Shown here piece after piece: positions 1 to 8,865 of a stretch of DNA of 64,000 nt. The notes below the pieces were generated by a model. It was not told the DNA's origin, ran no database searches, and worked only from the letters and a program-made list of their open reading frames with translations. How positions within the stretch are numbered: the first letter of the stretch is position 1; the number at the start of each line of letters is the position of its first letter. This stretch comes from Caldifarciminota bacterium. Lineage in GTDB: Bacteria; Hydrothermota; Tepidihabitantia; SM23-42. A program made the position numbers and the translations under genes. Where the stretch lies: assembly GCA_020353055.1 (NCBI GenBank), contig CP070686.1, positions 1,846,729 to 1,910,728 of the forward strand, read 5' to 3'.

Positions 1-2
1 GT

Positions 3-401
3 CCAGGGCTCAGCGCGGTAAAACAACTGGGCATAAAATCGCCATTGATAGAAGCCGGATTCGAAAAGGAAGAAATCAGGCGCGCAGCACGCAGGCGTGG
101 ATTGCCAAATTGGAGCAAACCCAGTACAGCATGCCTCGCTTCCCGCATACCATACGGCGAGTTGATAACCGCAAAGAGGCTTATGCGTATTGAAGAAGCC
201 GAAGAGTACCTTAAGCGCCTGGGATTTACCCAGGTGCGCTTGCGTGATCACTTTCCCATCGCCCGCATCGAGATCAACCCGCGTGAATTTGACAAACTGA
301 TGTCCCTTCGACAAAAGATTCTGCGTCGCCTGCGCAGGCTCAAGTACAAACATATTACCTTAGACCTGGATGGCTACCGCACGGGTAGCCTGAATCCCTG
401 A
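3..401 (+). CDS. larE: ATP-dependent sacrificial sulfur transferase LarE, C-terminal part (cut by window edge)
   Basis: The reading frame is open from base 3, so the gene starts before the window; 132 C-terminal residues are seen. The sequence shows the LarE-family block GLPNWSKPSTACLASRIPYG and the tail with AEEYLKRLGF, RLRDH and ARIEI. Family knowledge: LarE is a PP-loop enzyme that donates sulfur to build the nickel-pincer nucleotide cofactor of LarA-type racemases; some homologues have other sulfur-transfer roles. The PP-loop half lies outside the window. The Cys in ACLASR is the conserved family cysteine; whether it is the sacrificial one cannot be judged here. The stop codon overlaps the ATG of the next gene (TGATG), so the two are translationally coupled. 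Confidence 0.85.
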   Translation, partial: PGLSAVKQLGIKSPLIEAGFEKEEIRRAARRRGLPNWSKPSTACLASRIPYGELITAKRLMRIEEAEEYLKRLGFTQVRLRDHFPIARIEINPREFDKLMSLRQKILRRLRRLKYKHITLDLDGYRTGSLNP

Positions 402-1492
402 TGACAAAAAGCCTCCGGGAACTTACCAAGTCGATATTCAAAGTTGGCTTATTCGGTTTCGGTGGCGGTTTGGGTATGCTGGCCCTCCTGCGAACAGAAT
501 GCGTTAGGAAAAAGCAATTCATTACCGATGATGATCTCTGCACGGCAGTAGCGTTGGGTCAGATGCTACCCGGTCCGTTTGTGCCGAACTATTGTGAATA
601 TATCGGATACCATCTTTATGGAATACGTGGCGCAGTAGCAGCCGGCGCTGCACTGATAGTACCCTCCTTCATTCTCATGATCATCCTTTCATGGTTCTAT
701 CTAACCTATCAGACGCTTCCCGGTATCGCCCTCATATTCAAAGGCATCGGCGCGGTAATTACTTCAATTATCCTGTGGGCTTCTTTTGAAATGGGAAGAG
801 TACTCATAAAAAGTATCAAAGGGGTGCTGATATTCTTTTTTGCTCTGACACTTTTTCTACTGAAATTCGACCCGGTGCTCACAGTTATTATCAGCGGATT
901 GCTGGGAATCGCCTTCGAACATATGAGATTCACCCGAAGCGCTGTGCTCGCGGTACCGCTGTTCCTTTTTGATCTCAATCGGGCGGCAGAACTGTTCGGA
1001 ATCTTCACTAAAATTGGTGCCGTAATTTTCGGCGGCGGTTATGGAGCCATACCTTTTATTCAGAATGAAGTTTGCACCATACGGAACTGGCTAACCGCAA
1101 AGGAATTCGTCGATGCGGTTGCATTGGGTCAGATGACACCGGGACCGGTAGCAATCACCGCAACCTTCATCGGATTCAAGGTCATGGGGATACCCGGCGC
1201 GCTAGTCGCCACACTGGGTATTTTTCTACCCTCATTTCTAATGCTGCTGATACTGGTGCGTATTTATAGAAAAATATCCACCAATAAATATGTCAACTCT
1301 TTTTTCAATGGCATCAAATCAGCCGTAGTGGCCATTCTGCTCTCTACCGGTGTTTTCTTTGTATTACTCAACTGGCAGCAGCCAGCCTATGCGGTGTTTG
1401 GCATTGCTGCGTTATTCGCCCTTCTTTTTCTCAAGATCGAACCGATATTTCTCATCCTGGCCGGCGCCGTCTTCAGTTTTATAGCCCGATAG
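401..1492 (+). CDS. chrA: Chromate transporter, two-domain ChrA family
   Basis: A 363-residue polytopic membrane protein with two homologous CHR halves, the long-chain form. Half one has FGFGGG near residues 18-23 and LGQMLPGP near 52-59. Half two repeats this as FGGGYGAIPF near 208 and LGQMTPGPVA near 241. Family role: chromate efflux, probably by proton antiport, in the inner membrane. The start ATG overlaps the larE stop by one base. The pairing with larE is unusual and has no obvious functional reason; substrates other than chromate are possible for divergent members. A 1493-1576 gap separates it from the convergent GWxTD gene. Confidence 0.9.
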   Translation: MTKSLRELTKSIFKVGLFGFGGGLGMLALLRTECVRKKQFITDDDLCTAVALGQMLPGPFVPNYCEYIGYHLYGIRGAVAAGAALIVPSFILMIILSWFYLTYQTLPGIALIFKGIGAVITSIILWASFEMGRVLIKSIKGVLIFFFALTLFLLKFDPVLTVIISGLLGIAFEHMRFTRSAVLAVPLFLFDLNRAAELFGIFTKIGAVIFGGGYGAIPFIQNEVCTIRNWLTAKEFVDAVALGQMTPGPVAITATFIGFKVMGIPGALVATLGIFLPSFLMLLILVRIYRKISTNKYVNSFFNGIKSAVVAILLSTGVFFVLLNWQQPAYAVFGIAALFALLFLKIEPIFLILAGAVFSFIAR

Positions 1493-1576
1493 AAACATCT
1501 TCATTTCGCCAGGGCCAGTTCCAGACGTACCTGCCTTCGGGTATAGGTAATATCAAAACACCCCGGTATAAATGTT

Positions 1577-2875
1577 TCAATCCGTTTCAACCAACTGAAA
1601 CTCAGCGACTGCGCTCCGCTCCTTGCCGCTGACGAGGTCCTTAACCTTAAGGACGATCATATAGCTGCCGGGCAGCAGATCCATTGGATGGTATTCGGCG
1701 CCGAGGTATGCCGTATTGCCCGGTTCGATCCAATCCTTGATCATCACATCCACCACTTCCTGGCGCATTCTCTCTTTGTTGTAGACTTCGTATGTCGTCC
1801 GGACCCTGTGCATCCCATCTCTCGTCTCCAGATTATATGCCTCCGAATATAGATAAAAGGATTTGTGCACCGGTAATGTAGTATTAAGCAGTGGAATTGC
1901 CCGACCTACGGGTTTTTCGAATTTTTCATGAGTGAATGCACGATCGATCAAACGGATAGGTATCAAATCACTGATCTCCTTAACATCATTCTGATATTCG
2001 ATGAGATTTACACTGAACTCTTTTTTACCAAATCGAATGTTTTTGGTGTCGAAGAGTACTACTTCGACACGATATTCCTCCGGTTTAAGCCAGAGATTCA
2101 TTTCATCAACGAACATCCCCTTATCGCCCTGCTCAGGTATTAGTATATGCCTTGAGTGATGCACTGTGCTGTCTCTGCGATTGTAAACTGAAATTTCCCT
2201 GTACAATCTGAAATCAGTAGTATCTTCGATCTCAATAGCCGCGTATATCTCCAGACGTGTCAGATTCTTCTGTTGTCGGAAGCGACCATAAGAAAGACTA
2301 AAATCGAATGTTTCATCCATCTGCGATTCGACGCTCGTATCAGACGCGGCTTCTTTGAGATGACGTATCAGCACTCCTTCGCCAAATTCCGAATACGAAA
2401 GTAGATCGTAAGCGCGCGCGAGACGAACAAAGTCAAACATCAAACCCTCTTTCTGATAACGCCATATTTCAGCCGGATTGACGACGAGTGAAGCACTTAC
2501 TCCAATCTTTTTCTCCGGGGTAATGATTTCTCTCCTCGTTGGCTCGCCGTACTTCACATAGACCGGAATTCTATCATCACTCAATGGTGCGTTTCTGCCA
2601 AAATGCTCGAATGCATATTGACTGCGTTCTTCAAAAATCTTTCGCTCATCATCCCTGCCAGCCCAGTATTCACTGTAGAATATCCTTCGTTCGCTGACGG
2701 ATTCCAAGTCCAGATATTCCTGAGCAGCCAGCGTATCGATACCTCTTAGACCAAGATACTTCACCCTTTCACCATCGAGCAAGCGGTAGTAGCGCGCTGC
2801 GAATATATTAGTTGCACAATACACACAGAGCAAGCTGATCGCTATCAGCAGGGTCAGAAATTTGTCTTCTTTCAT
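1577..2875 (-). CDS. GWxTD domain-containing protein (second of a pair)
   Basis: A 432-residue exported protein. The start chosen is ATG at 2875, preceded by GGGAG, with a hydrophobic N-terminus (FLTLLIAISLLCVYC) that looks like a signal peptide. Longer in-frame starts would lie inside the upstream gene. The GWxTD region spans roughly residues 45-190, with YSEYWAGRDDE, a YVKYGEPTRRE strand and an EIWRYQKEG block. The rest looks beta-rich. GWxTD proteins are common in Acidobacteria, FCB groups and WOR-3-like lineages; their function is unknown. It starts 13 nt after the preceding GWxTD gene, so the two form an operon and may act together in the envelope. Confidence 0.8.
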   Translation of the reverse strand: MKEDKFLTLLIAISLLCVYCATNIFAARYYRLLDGERVKYLGLRGIDTLAAQEYLDLESVSERRIFYSEYWAGRDDERKIFEERSQYAFEHFGRNAPLSDDRIPVYVKYGEPTRREIITPEKKIGVSASLVVNPAEIWRYQKEGLMFDFVRLARAYDLLSYSEFGEGVLIRHLKEAASDTSVESQMDETFDFSLSYGRFRQQKNLTRLEIYAAIEIEDTTDFRLYREISVYNRRDSTVHHSRHILIPEQGDKGMFVDEMNLWLKPEEYRVEVVLFDTKNIRFGKKEFSVNLIEYQNDVKEISDLIPIRLIDRAFTHEKFEKPVGRAIPLLNTTLPVHKSFYLYSEAYNLETRDGMHRVRTTYEVYNKERMRQEVVDVMIKDWIEPGNTAYLGAEYHPMDLLPGSYMIVLKVKDLVSGKERSAVAEFQLVETD

Positions 2876-2888
2876 ACAATCTCCCTTC

Positions 2889-4133
2889 TCATTCAATGCT
2901 CTCGAAATCCCTGTGCCAATCATGAGTTCCCGGCGCGATGTCTGATAACCAATCCTCTTCCCGTATTCCATCCCTGAAACCGGTCTCGATTATCTGGGCA
3001 ATCTCCCCGGGTTTCAAGATTCTGATAAGCTTCGGATTATGGTCATTTCTGACATCGCAGAATAAATAGTCATTCCTCCCATAATAGTACCATACTTCAA
3101 ACGGCCTCGACCATGTCGCGATGGGGATAGTTTCGATTTCATCAGGTGCCCCCAGCAGAATGTACAAGCGGCCCCGTTCTGAATCCCTCCCCAGCATATT
3201 ACCTGCAGAGAATCTTTCATCGGCCTGTTTTATTCTTCTGACCAACAGTCCGTAGTCATGCCGAGACCAGAATTCCTTGAGGTATACTCTTCTCTTATTC
3301 CCGCTGAGACCCAGAAACTTTAGATACTCGTCGGGAGTGATGAAATACTGAACCTGTTCATAGAACTCCTGTCCGGCTTCATCGCCGCCAGTTCTTATCG
3401 CAAAAGAAGCGATGCGTGTAACACTGGATTGTGACGAAGAATCTCTAATGAAAACGGTATAGTCATATCTACCATCTACCAGTTGAGATAAAGCCACACT
3501 ATGTGTATCAATCTGAACATAGTCACGTTTGAGGACTTTCCTTTTTTGCTCGAGCACGACCTCACCTTCTTCATCAAGGATTCTGTAAGACGCCTCATAG
3601 AAAAGACTGTCCGGGACCAGACCATAGATCTCAAGGTAAGAAAATATTCTCTCCCGATCCGTGAATTCTGCTGCTATCGAAGGCAAGAATGGGAGATCGT
3701 GGAAAACGAAATCTCCATACCCGAAACGGCCGATGACGATATCACTGCATGAAAAAAAAATAGTATCCGGTGGGATATTGATAATCCCGCCTCCCTGCGC
3801 CTTACTATCTCTGGCGTTAATCTGTAATGCATATTCAAATTTGCCACTGTACAGACTGAGGGGAATATAATCAAGGATCAGTTCTCCACTATCCTCGCCG
3901 TAAGACATTACGCCCTTTTTTCCTTCAAGAATCGCGGAGTCGGTCCCGTCCACATTTTGAATATTAAATCTATACGAATAGAAGTCATAGACAGTGTCTT
4001 CAGTTGCATGAAGGCGCTGCGAATCAACAAGATATGCAACCGGCAGCTGATACCAGACTTCGATATATCCCCGGTCAAAGCGGTAGACGTTCATATCCAT
4101 CTGCTGCAGCATCATCACGATCAAAAATGCCAT
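2889..4133 (-). CDS. GWxTD domain-containing protein (first of a pair)
   Basis: A 414-residue protein with a short hydrophobic N-terminus (MAFLIVMMLQQ). The N-terminal ~240 residues look beta-rich. The GWxTD domain is at about 255-380, with YITPDEYLKFLGLSG-like spacing, FWSRHD, RLYILLGAPDEIE and FEVWYYYGRNDY. The start at 4133 follows AGAGGT and lies about 20 nt downstream of a TTGACA-16-TATAAT promoter. The downstream gene encodes a second GWxTD protein. Function is unknown; an envelope or secretion-linked role is inferred only from the signal-like N-terminus and the family. Confidence 0.78.
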   Translation of the reverse strand: MAFLIVMMLQQMDMNVYRFDRGYIEVWYQLPVAYLVDSQRLHATEDTVYDFYSYRFNIQNVDGTDSAILEGKKGVMSYGEDSGELILDYIPLSLYSGKFEYALQINARDSKAQGGGIINIPPDTIFFSCSDIVIGRFGYGDFVFHDLPFLPSIAAEFTDRERIFSYLEIYGLVPDSLFYEASYRILDEEGEVVLEQKRKVLKRDYVQIDTHSVALSQLVDGRYDYTVFIRDSSSQSSVTRIASFAIRTGGDEAGQEFYEQVQYFITPDEYLKFLGLSGNKRRVYLKEFWSRHDYGLLVRRIKQADERFSAGNMLGRDSERGRLYILLGAPDEIETIPIATWSRPFEVWYYYGRNDYLFCDVRNDHNPKLIRILKPGEIAQIIETGFRDGIREEDWLSDIAPGTHDWHRDFESIE

Positions 4134-4150
4134 CCATTACCTCTGTTTCC

Positions 4151-4178
4151 ATTATATCTTATGCACCGCGGATGTCAA
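4151..4178 (-). promoter_or_regulatory. Promoter for the GWxTD pair
   Basis: On the minus strand TTGACA (4173-4178) is followed by a 16-bp spacer and TATAAT (4151-4156). The start codon at 4133 is 17 nt further with an AGAGGT ribosome site. Confidence 0.75.
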
Positions 4179-4240
4179 CCGGCACCCGGCCAAAAATATT
4201 TGTAACAAACGGATATCCCGGCGAATCTTCCTGACAACCA

Positions 4241-4268
4241 TTGACAAAAAAACAATTTGTTGTATACT
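4241..4268 (+). promoter_or_regulatory. Promoter of tRNA-Met
   Basis: TTGACA (4241-4246), a 16-bp spacer and TATACT (4263-4268), ending 8 nt before the tRNA 5' end at 4277. This is a near-consensus sigma70 promoter. Confidence 0.8.
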
Positions 4269-4276
4269 TGCATGCT

Positions 4277-4349
4277 GGCGGCGTAGCTCAGTTGGTAGAG
4301 CAGGAGAATCATAATCTCTGTGTCGGGGGTTCGAGTCCCTTCGCCGCTA
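4277..4349 (+). tRNA. tRNA-Met (CAT)
   Basis: A 73-nt cloverleaf. Acceptor GGCGGCG (4277-4283) pairs with CGCCGCT, D stem GCTC/GAGC, anticodon loop ATCATAA with anticodon CAT at 4310-4312, and a TTCGAGT T loop. CCA is not encoded. The overall pattern (GTAGCTCAGTTGGTAGAGC) resembles elongator Met. A lysidine-modified Ile tRNA, also CAT, cannot be fully excluded. It lacks the three G-C pairs typical of initiator anticodon stems. Confidence 0.9.
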
Positions 4350-4567
4350 TTTTCGTACGGAAAAAGTAACCATGAGATCAGATAAAGATCGCACAATAAA
4401 CTCAGGGAAACTACAAATCAGCGTTTCTTCTATCTCTCTCCGATGTAAAATCAGGTCATCAGAGGTTCTTATCCCGTCTGCGTGTGGAGAATCATTCACA
4501 CTACTACCGGCAGGAGAAATTACATTCCAGGCAGTGCATTTCAACCTTATTTGGATACAGGCGCATC
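4350..4567 (+). other. Intergenic leader before the coiled-coil gene
   Basis: About 218 nt with no convincing gene. Short frames exist but lack homology or ribosome sites. No clear promoter matching the local consensus is seen upstream of 4568. Confidence 0.4.
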
Positions 4568-6439
4568 ATGGCTAAAGAAGATGTTGATCTGTTGGAAGAA
4601 TTAGAGAAGAAACTCGCCAAATTAGAGGAAGTAGAAAAAGCACTAAAAACGAAGGAGCTGGCACTCACCGAGGCGGAAAAAAAGCTTGCTGACGTCAGTT
4701 CCGCCCGGAAAGACATTGTTAATGAAGTCGAGGATCTACAACGTAAATTGAAAAATCTGAAGAATGAATCGACGCGTCTGGAGGTTAACCATGAAGAGTT
4801 TTCAAGTGCGAAAGCCATCACCGAAAAGATCAAAAAGCAGGAACAGCAGTTGAGAGACGAAGTTACAAAACTTTCCGCGACACGAGACGGCATACGGGAA
4901 GAAGTATTAGAATTAGAAGAAAGAAAGACCGGTCTAACAAATCTCGTCTCGGGGCTGGAGAGGGATCTAAATAAGAAAAAGGATGAGAAAGAGCTCGAGG
5001 AAGATAATTTCTACAAACTCACTGCCAAAAATGAGGAACTGATAAAGGAAAGCAAGATACTCGACGAACAGATGCAACAAGTGAAGGCTGACTTGAAGAC
5101 AACAGAACAAGAATTGAACAAGAACAGGAAAGAGAAGATTTCACTCGATCACGATCTCCAGACTGCGAGAAAGGATTACGAAGATCTCTCCAATAAGCTC
5201 GAGAGCGCTAAAAAAGAGGAAGCCGCACTCGCGTCGGAAATCTCGTCCATGCAGCTTGAACACGCAACCGTGGGCAAATCGCTCGAGGAAATAGAAAAAT
5301 CAAACAAGGCGGCACGCAGTGAGGAAGATTCAGTCAAAAAAACTTTTACAAAGAAAAAACAAGAATTAGACCAAATTACTAAGAGGCTTGACAAAACGCG
5401 TACCGAATTTTCCCGTCTCGAAAATCTCGTAGATGAATACAAAAACCTCGAAAAAGAGTTAAAGGATATCGAACCGGAGTACCGTAAAATAAAGGACGAT
5501 TTCGAGAAATCCAAAAGGGAAGGTAGCGAATTGGCAAAATCAATCGGCCAGGCGCGGAAGAAGCTCGACGATTTGAAATCTGAAACGAGGAGTTACGAAA
5601 AAATCGAAGCGGCATCCAAGGAAAAAAAGAAAGAATTATCCAGGGCCAGCGCGGAATTAAAGGAATATGAATCGAGGTTGAAGGAAATCGACAAGGAATA
5701 CAAGACGATTCAGAAAGAACTGCCGAGAATGAAAGAAGAACACGACGCATTGAAAAAGAATATCGAAGAAGACGAACATCTCAGACAATTGGTTGAAACG
5801 CGCAAGAAGGAACTGACAATGCTTGAAGAGAAGATCGACCAGCGTGAGTCCAAGATTTCAGAAATAACGAACACGCTGAGACTTCTCGAAGATAAAGACA
5901 AGAAGGCGATCGCCGAACTGAACAAAGAGACGCAGGAATTGGCAATGCTCCGCGAAAAATACGAAGGCGAAATACACCAATTACTCGAGAAAAAGAAGAC
6001 GGTCGAAGAGAATCTGAATGACATGAACATACAAGTATCAGAACTTACTACGAAAGCAGAAAAAGCGCGCTTGTTCGAAAATGATATGTTGGTTAGAGTT
6101 GAAAAACGCCGCGATGAACTGGTGAAACTGGACAGAGAACTTGATGAGAAGAGATCGAAAATGCAGAAAGATTCCGAAAAGCAAAGAACCTTTATTGCAG
6201 ATATGAAAAAAGAATTGACCGACCTCGAAGGAAGGAAACAGGAGTCACTCGGCACCATCGCCGAAATCGATGAGATGCAAAGGATCCTCAATGAACTGAA
6301 GGCGACCAAAGAGGAGCTCGAAAGAGGGGTAGCCGAGAAAGCCAAAGAACTGGAAAAACTTAAGATCTTCATTACACGATTGAAGGAAACGAGACCCTCA
6401 ATATCCGAAGAAGAGAAAAAAGATCAAATATCGTTCTGA
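4568..6439 (+). CDS. Large coiled-coil protein of unknown function
   Basis: A 623-residue protein that is almost entirely coiled coil: long Lys/Glu-rich heptad stretches from about residue 8 to 600, with no ATPase head, hinge or membrane segment. The start is set at 4568 (MAKEDVDLLEELE); the 28 extra residues of a longer frame do not look like coiled coil. It superficially resembles SMC arms or myosin tails, but no Walker motifs are present, so a database label of chromosome segregation protein would be misleading. The charge bias makes composition-driven matches likely. It ends 24 nt before yitT and may be cotranscribed. A structural or scaffold role is only a guess. Confidence 0.7.
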   Translation: MAKEDVDLLEELEKKLAKLEEVEKALKTKELALTEAEKKLADVSSARKDIVNEVEDLQRKLKNLKNESTRLEVNHEEFSSAKAITEKIKKQEQQLRDEVTKLSATRDGIREEVLELEERKTGLTNLVSGLERDLNKKKDEKELEEDNFYKLTAKNEELIKESKILDEQMQQVKADLKTTEQELNKNRKEKISLDHDLQTARKDYEDLSNKLESAKKEEAALASEISSMQLEHATVGKSLEEIEKSNKAARSEEDSVKKTFTKKKQELDQITKRLDKTRTEFSRLENLVDEYKNLEKELKDIEPEYRKIKDDFEKSKREGSELAKSIGQARKKLDDLKSETRSYEKIEAASKEKKKELSRASAELKEYESRLKEIDKEYKTIQKELPRMKEEHDALKKNIEEDEHLRQLVETRKKELTMLEEKIDQRESKISEITNTLRLLEDKDKKAIAELNKETQELAMLREKYEGEIHQLLEKKKTVEENLNDMNIQVSELTTKAEKARLFENDMLVRVEKRRDELVKLDRELDEKRSKMQKDSEKQRTFIADMKKELTDLEGRKQESLGTIAEIDEMQRILNELKATKEELERGVAEKAKELEKLKIFITRLKETRPSISEEEKKDQISF

Positions 6440-6463
6440 TGCATTGCTTCGAGGGATAGCAGC

Positions 6464-7303
6464 ATGAAATATGTAAAATTATTGTACATCATCTTAGGTG
6501 GAATAATTTTCGCCTTCGGCTATGCAGCATTCTTGATCCCACACAAGATAGTTCCCGGAGGAGTAAGTGGCATCGCGATGATCCTTCGCTTTCTTTACAA
6601 CACGCCGGTCGGGATTGTGGCAATCCTGCTAAATATCCCCCTGTTCATCATTGCTTTACGCATTCTGGGCATATCGTTCGGCGTGAAATCGCTCGCCGCA
6701 ATCATATACACAAACCTGCTCATCGATTTCTTCGTATACTCGGTAGGCATCAAATCACCAACCGATAACGTGGTTCTCGCCACACTGTACGGAGGAATAC
6801 TCTTGGGTTTAGGATTGGGATTAATATTTAGAGGCGACGCCAGCACCGGTGGCACCGATATCGTCGGCCAGATTTTCAGTCGTTATACTAACCTGTCCAT
6901 AGGCATGTGGATAATGATTGTCGACTTTGCAGTCATAACAATGGCTGGCATCACGACTCGATCCATAGAACTCGCTCTACTTGGCTATCTCGCCCTTTTT
7001 CTATCGTCAAAAGTAATAGATCTCATCCTTGAGGGAATCGACTACGCACGTGCCGCTTTCATCATCAGCACAAAATCCGAGAAGATAACCGATCAGATAT
7101 ATGAAAAAATGCAGCGCGGTGTGACAATTCTGGACGGACACTCACCTTATTCGCGCGAGAAAAGACCGGTCATAATGTGTGTCATAACCAAAAAAGAAAC
7201 ACCTTTTTTCAAATCCCTCGTCAAGAACGTGGATAGAGACGCCTTCGTGATCCTCACCGATGTCTTCGAAGTGCTAGGTAAAGGTTTTAGGTCGCGAGTC
7301 TAA
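6464..7303 (+). CDS. YitT family membrane protein (DUF161 + DUF2179)
   Basis: A 279-residue protein. The N-terminal ~190 residues carry five or six hydrophobic segments with YitT_membrane features (GGVSGIAMIL, FRGDASTGGTDI). The C-terminal ~80 residues are a soluble DUF2179 domain (ITDQIYEKMQRGVTILDG, CVITKKE, DVFEVLGKGF). Family members are inner-membrane proteins of uncertain transport function. A GAGGGA site lies 10-15 nt before the ATG. Its 3' end faces the convergent putP gene 7 nt away. Confidence 0.9.
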   Translation: MKYVKLLYIILGGIIFAFGYAAFLIPHKIVPGGVSGIAMILRFLYNTPVGIVAILLNIPLFIIALRILGISFGVKSLAAIIYTNLLIDFFVYSVGIKSPTDNVVLATLYGGILLGLGLGLIFRGDASTGGTDIVGQIFSRYTNLSIGMWIMIVDFAVITMAGITTRSIELALLGYLALFLSSKVIDLILEGIDYARAAFIISTKSEKITDQIYEKMQRGVTILDGHSPYSREKRPVIMCVITKKETPFFKSLVKNVDRDAFVILTDVFEVLGKGFRSRV

Positions 7304-7309
7304 ACAAAG

Positions 7310-7336
7310 ATCAAGTTACTGTATTGCTTGATTTTT
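7310..7336 (+). terminator. Possible weak terminator after yitT
   Basis: ATCAAG (7310-7315) and CTTGAT (7327-7332) form a 6-bp stem followed by T residues. It overlaps the 3' end of the convergent putP gene. The stem is short and AT-rich. Confidence 0.35.
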
Positions 7337-8759
7337 GAGTCTTCTTTTTCGTCCAGAGGCTAACGACCCAGGTTGCCAATAGAGAGAAAAAGAAACCAGG
7401 GACTAATTCGTACAGAAAATTCTTGAGAACCGGTACATTGTACCATACTACGATCGTAACAGCACCAACAATCATACCTGCGAAAACACCGAATTTTGTC
7501 GTGCCGCGCCATTTCAACGAAAGTATCACAGGTGGCCCAAAGGATGCAGCCAACCCACCCCAGGCGTAGAGGACCAACCAGTAGACAAGCCGCTCTGCCC
7601 GTAACCCGAGGAAGAATGCAATAACCGCAACAACCACTGTGAAGATACGTGCCAGACGCACAAGGTATGGCTGCGTGGCCTTTGGATTGATAATTTTTCG
7701 ATAGATATCCTCGGTGATAGCCGAGGTCGTGACCAACAATTGAGAATCAACAGTGGACATCATTGCGGCAGTTGCTGCAGCGAGAACTAATCCAACCAGC
7801 CAGCCGGGTAGTATCTTCGTGGCAAACGCCAGGGTCACATGCTCTGGATCGACTATTTCACCACGCAAATAAGGGATTGCCAGAAATCCCAGAAATATCG
7901 CCCCGGAGACCGCAAGTGTGGTCCAGGTCATTGCGATGATCATGGCTTTCTTCACTTCTTTTTCGTTACGCAAGGCCATGTAGCGCATTAGGATATGAGG
8001 CTGTCCTGCGTAACCGAACCCAATTGCTAAACCGCCCAGGATCAAACCGAGATATAAAGCAGTTCCGCTCTCACCCGCCGAGAGCATTACTGCCTTGGCA
8101 TCGATAGACCCGATGCGGGAAAAGATATTGGCGAATCCACCAAAATGCACGATGCCTATGATACACATCAGCATCAGAGCCACAACCATTATGATCCCCT
8201 GAAAAAAATCCGTCCACGATTCGGCAATGAAACCACCCATCATGGTGTAGAACAGAATAATGCTTAAACCGATGGCCATCCCGACAACGCGATCGATACC
8301 GAAGGTTACCCCCAGTATCTTACCAGCACCAACGACCTGCGCTGAGACATATAGTGTGAAGAAAAATACGATGAGAATTGAGGCAGTAATCCTGAGTAGA
8401 TGCGAATCGTCTGAAAATCTCGATTCGAAAAAGTCTGGTAATGTGAGTGCGTTGTACTTGCCGGTCAATCTACGCAGCGGGGTGGCAATGACCAACCAGT
8501 TGAATAGACTACCAACCCATACCCCGATACCAGCCCATATAGCACCGATTCCCATCTTAAACGCCTGGCCAGGTAGACCGATCAGCAGCCAGGCTGACAT
8601 ATCCGTTCCTTTCTCGGACAATGCGATAACCGGAGTCAACATCTTCTTGCCACCCAAGATAAAATCATCCAGCGATTTTGACGCCAGCTTCGCGGTCACG
8701 ATACCAGCTATTACCATGCCGACAAGATAGAGCAGAAACACAATCAGTACCATGTCCAT
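7311..8759 (-). CDS. putP: Sodium/solute symporter, PutP-like (SSS family)
   Basis: A 482-residue protein with about 13 hydrophobic helices. It matches sodium/proline symporters: FILGGKKM, SEKGTDMSAWLLIGLPG, LRRLTGKYNALTLPDF, and AAMMSTVDSQLLVTTSAI near TM8, where the Na+ site lies in this family. The start at 8759 (MDMVLIVFLLY) has GGGAGGT 4-5 nt upstream, so a 10-residue longer frame is not used. Family role: Na+-driven uptake of proline or a related substrate across the inner membrane. Specificity is inferred, not proven. It is transcribed divergently from the RlmI-like gene. Confidence 0.88.
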   Translation of the reverse strand: MDMVLIVFLLYLVGMVIAGIVTAKLASKSLDDFILGGKKMLTPVIALSEKGTDMSAWLLIGLPGQAFKMGIGAIWAGIGVWVGSLFNWLVIATPLRRLTGKYNALTLPDFFESRFSDDSHLLRITASILIVFFFTLYVSAQVVGAGKILGVTFGIDRVVGMAIGLSIILFYTMMGGFIAESWTDFFQGIIMVVALMLMCIIGIVHFGGFANIFSRIGSIDAKAVMLSAGESGTALYLGLILGGLAIGFGYAGQPHILMRYMALRNEKEVKKAMIIAMTWTTLAVSGAIFLGFLAIPYLRGEIVDPEHVTLAFATKILPGWLVGLVLAAATAAMMSTVDSQLLVTTSAITEDIYRKIINPKATQPYLVRLARIFTVVVAVIAFFLGLRAERLVYWLVLYAWGGLAASFGPPVILSLKWRGTTKFGVFAGMIVGAVTIVVWYNVPVLKNFLYELVPGFFFSLLATWVVSLWTKKKTQKSSNTVT

Positions 8760-8776
8760 TAGACCTCCCGTATTCC

Positions 8777-8805
8777 ATTTTAGCCACATCTTTTGATACT
8801 GTCAA
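8777..8805 (-). promoter_or_regulatory. Promoter of the putP-like gene
   Basis: TTGACA (8800-8805), 17-bp spacer, TAAAAT (8777-8782), with the start codon at 8759 after a strong GGGAGGT. Confidence 0.7.
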
Positions 8806-8829
8806 CCTGTCTCGGGCAGCCTAGTATGA

Positions 8830-8858
8830 TTGACTGGTGCCAAGATGTGTATTATACT
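8830..8858 (+). promoter_or_regulatory. Leaderless-type promoter of the RlmI-like gene
   Basis: TTGACT (8830-8835), 17-bp spacer, TATACT (8853-8858). The -10 ends 7 nt before ATG 8866 and there is no Shine-Dalgarno, so the transcript probably starts at or within a base or two of the start codon. Confidence 0.7.
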
Positions 8859-8865
8859 TCTGTCC

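Noticed and set aside
4277-4349. tRNA-Ile2 (lysidine CAU) instead of Met
   Set aside because: The acceptor and D-arm pattern look like elongator Met, but the call is not absolute without the other CAT tRNAs for comparison.
5710-6372. 220-residue minus-strand frame (and similar at 4504-4893)
   Set aside because: Ser/Phe-rich antisense shadow of the Lys/Glu-rich coiled-coil gene.
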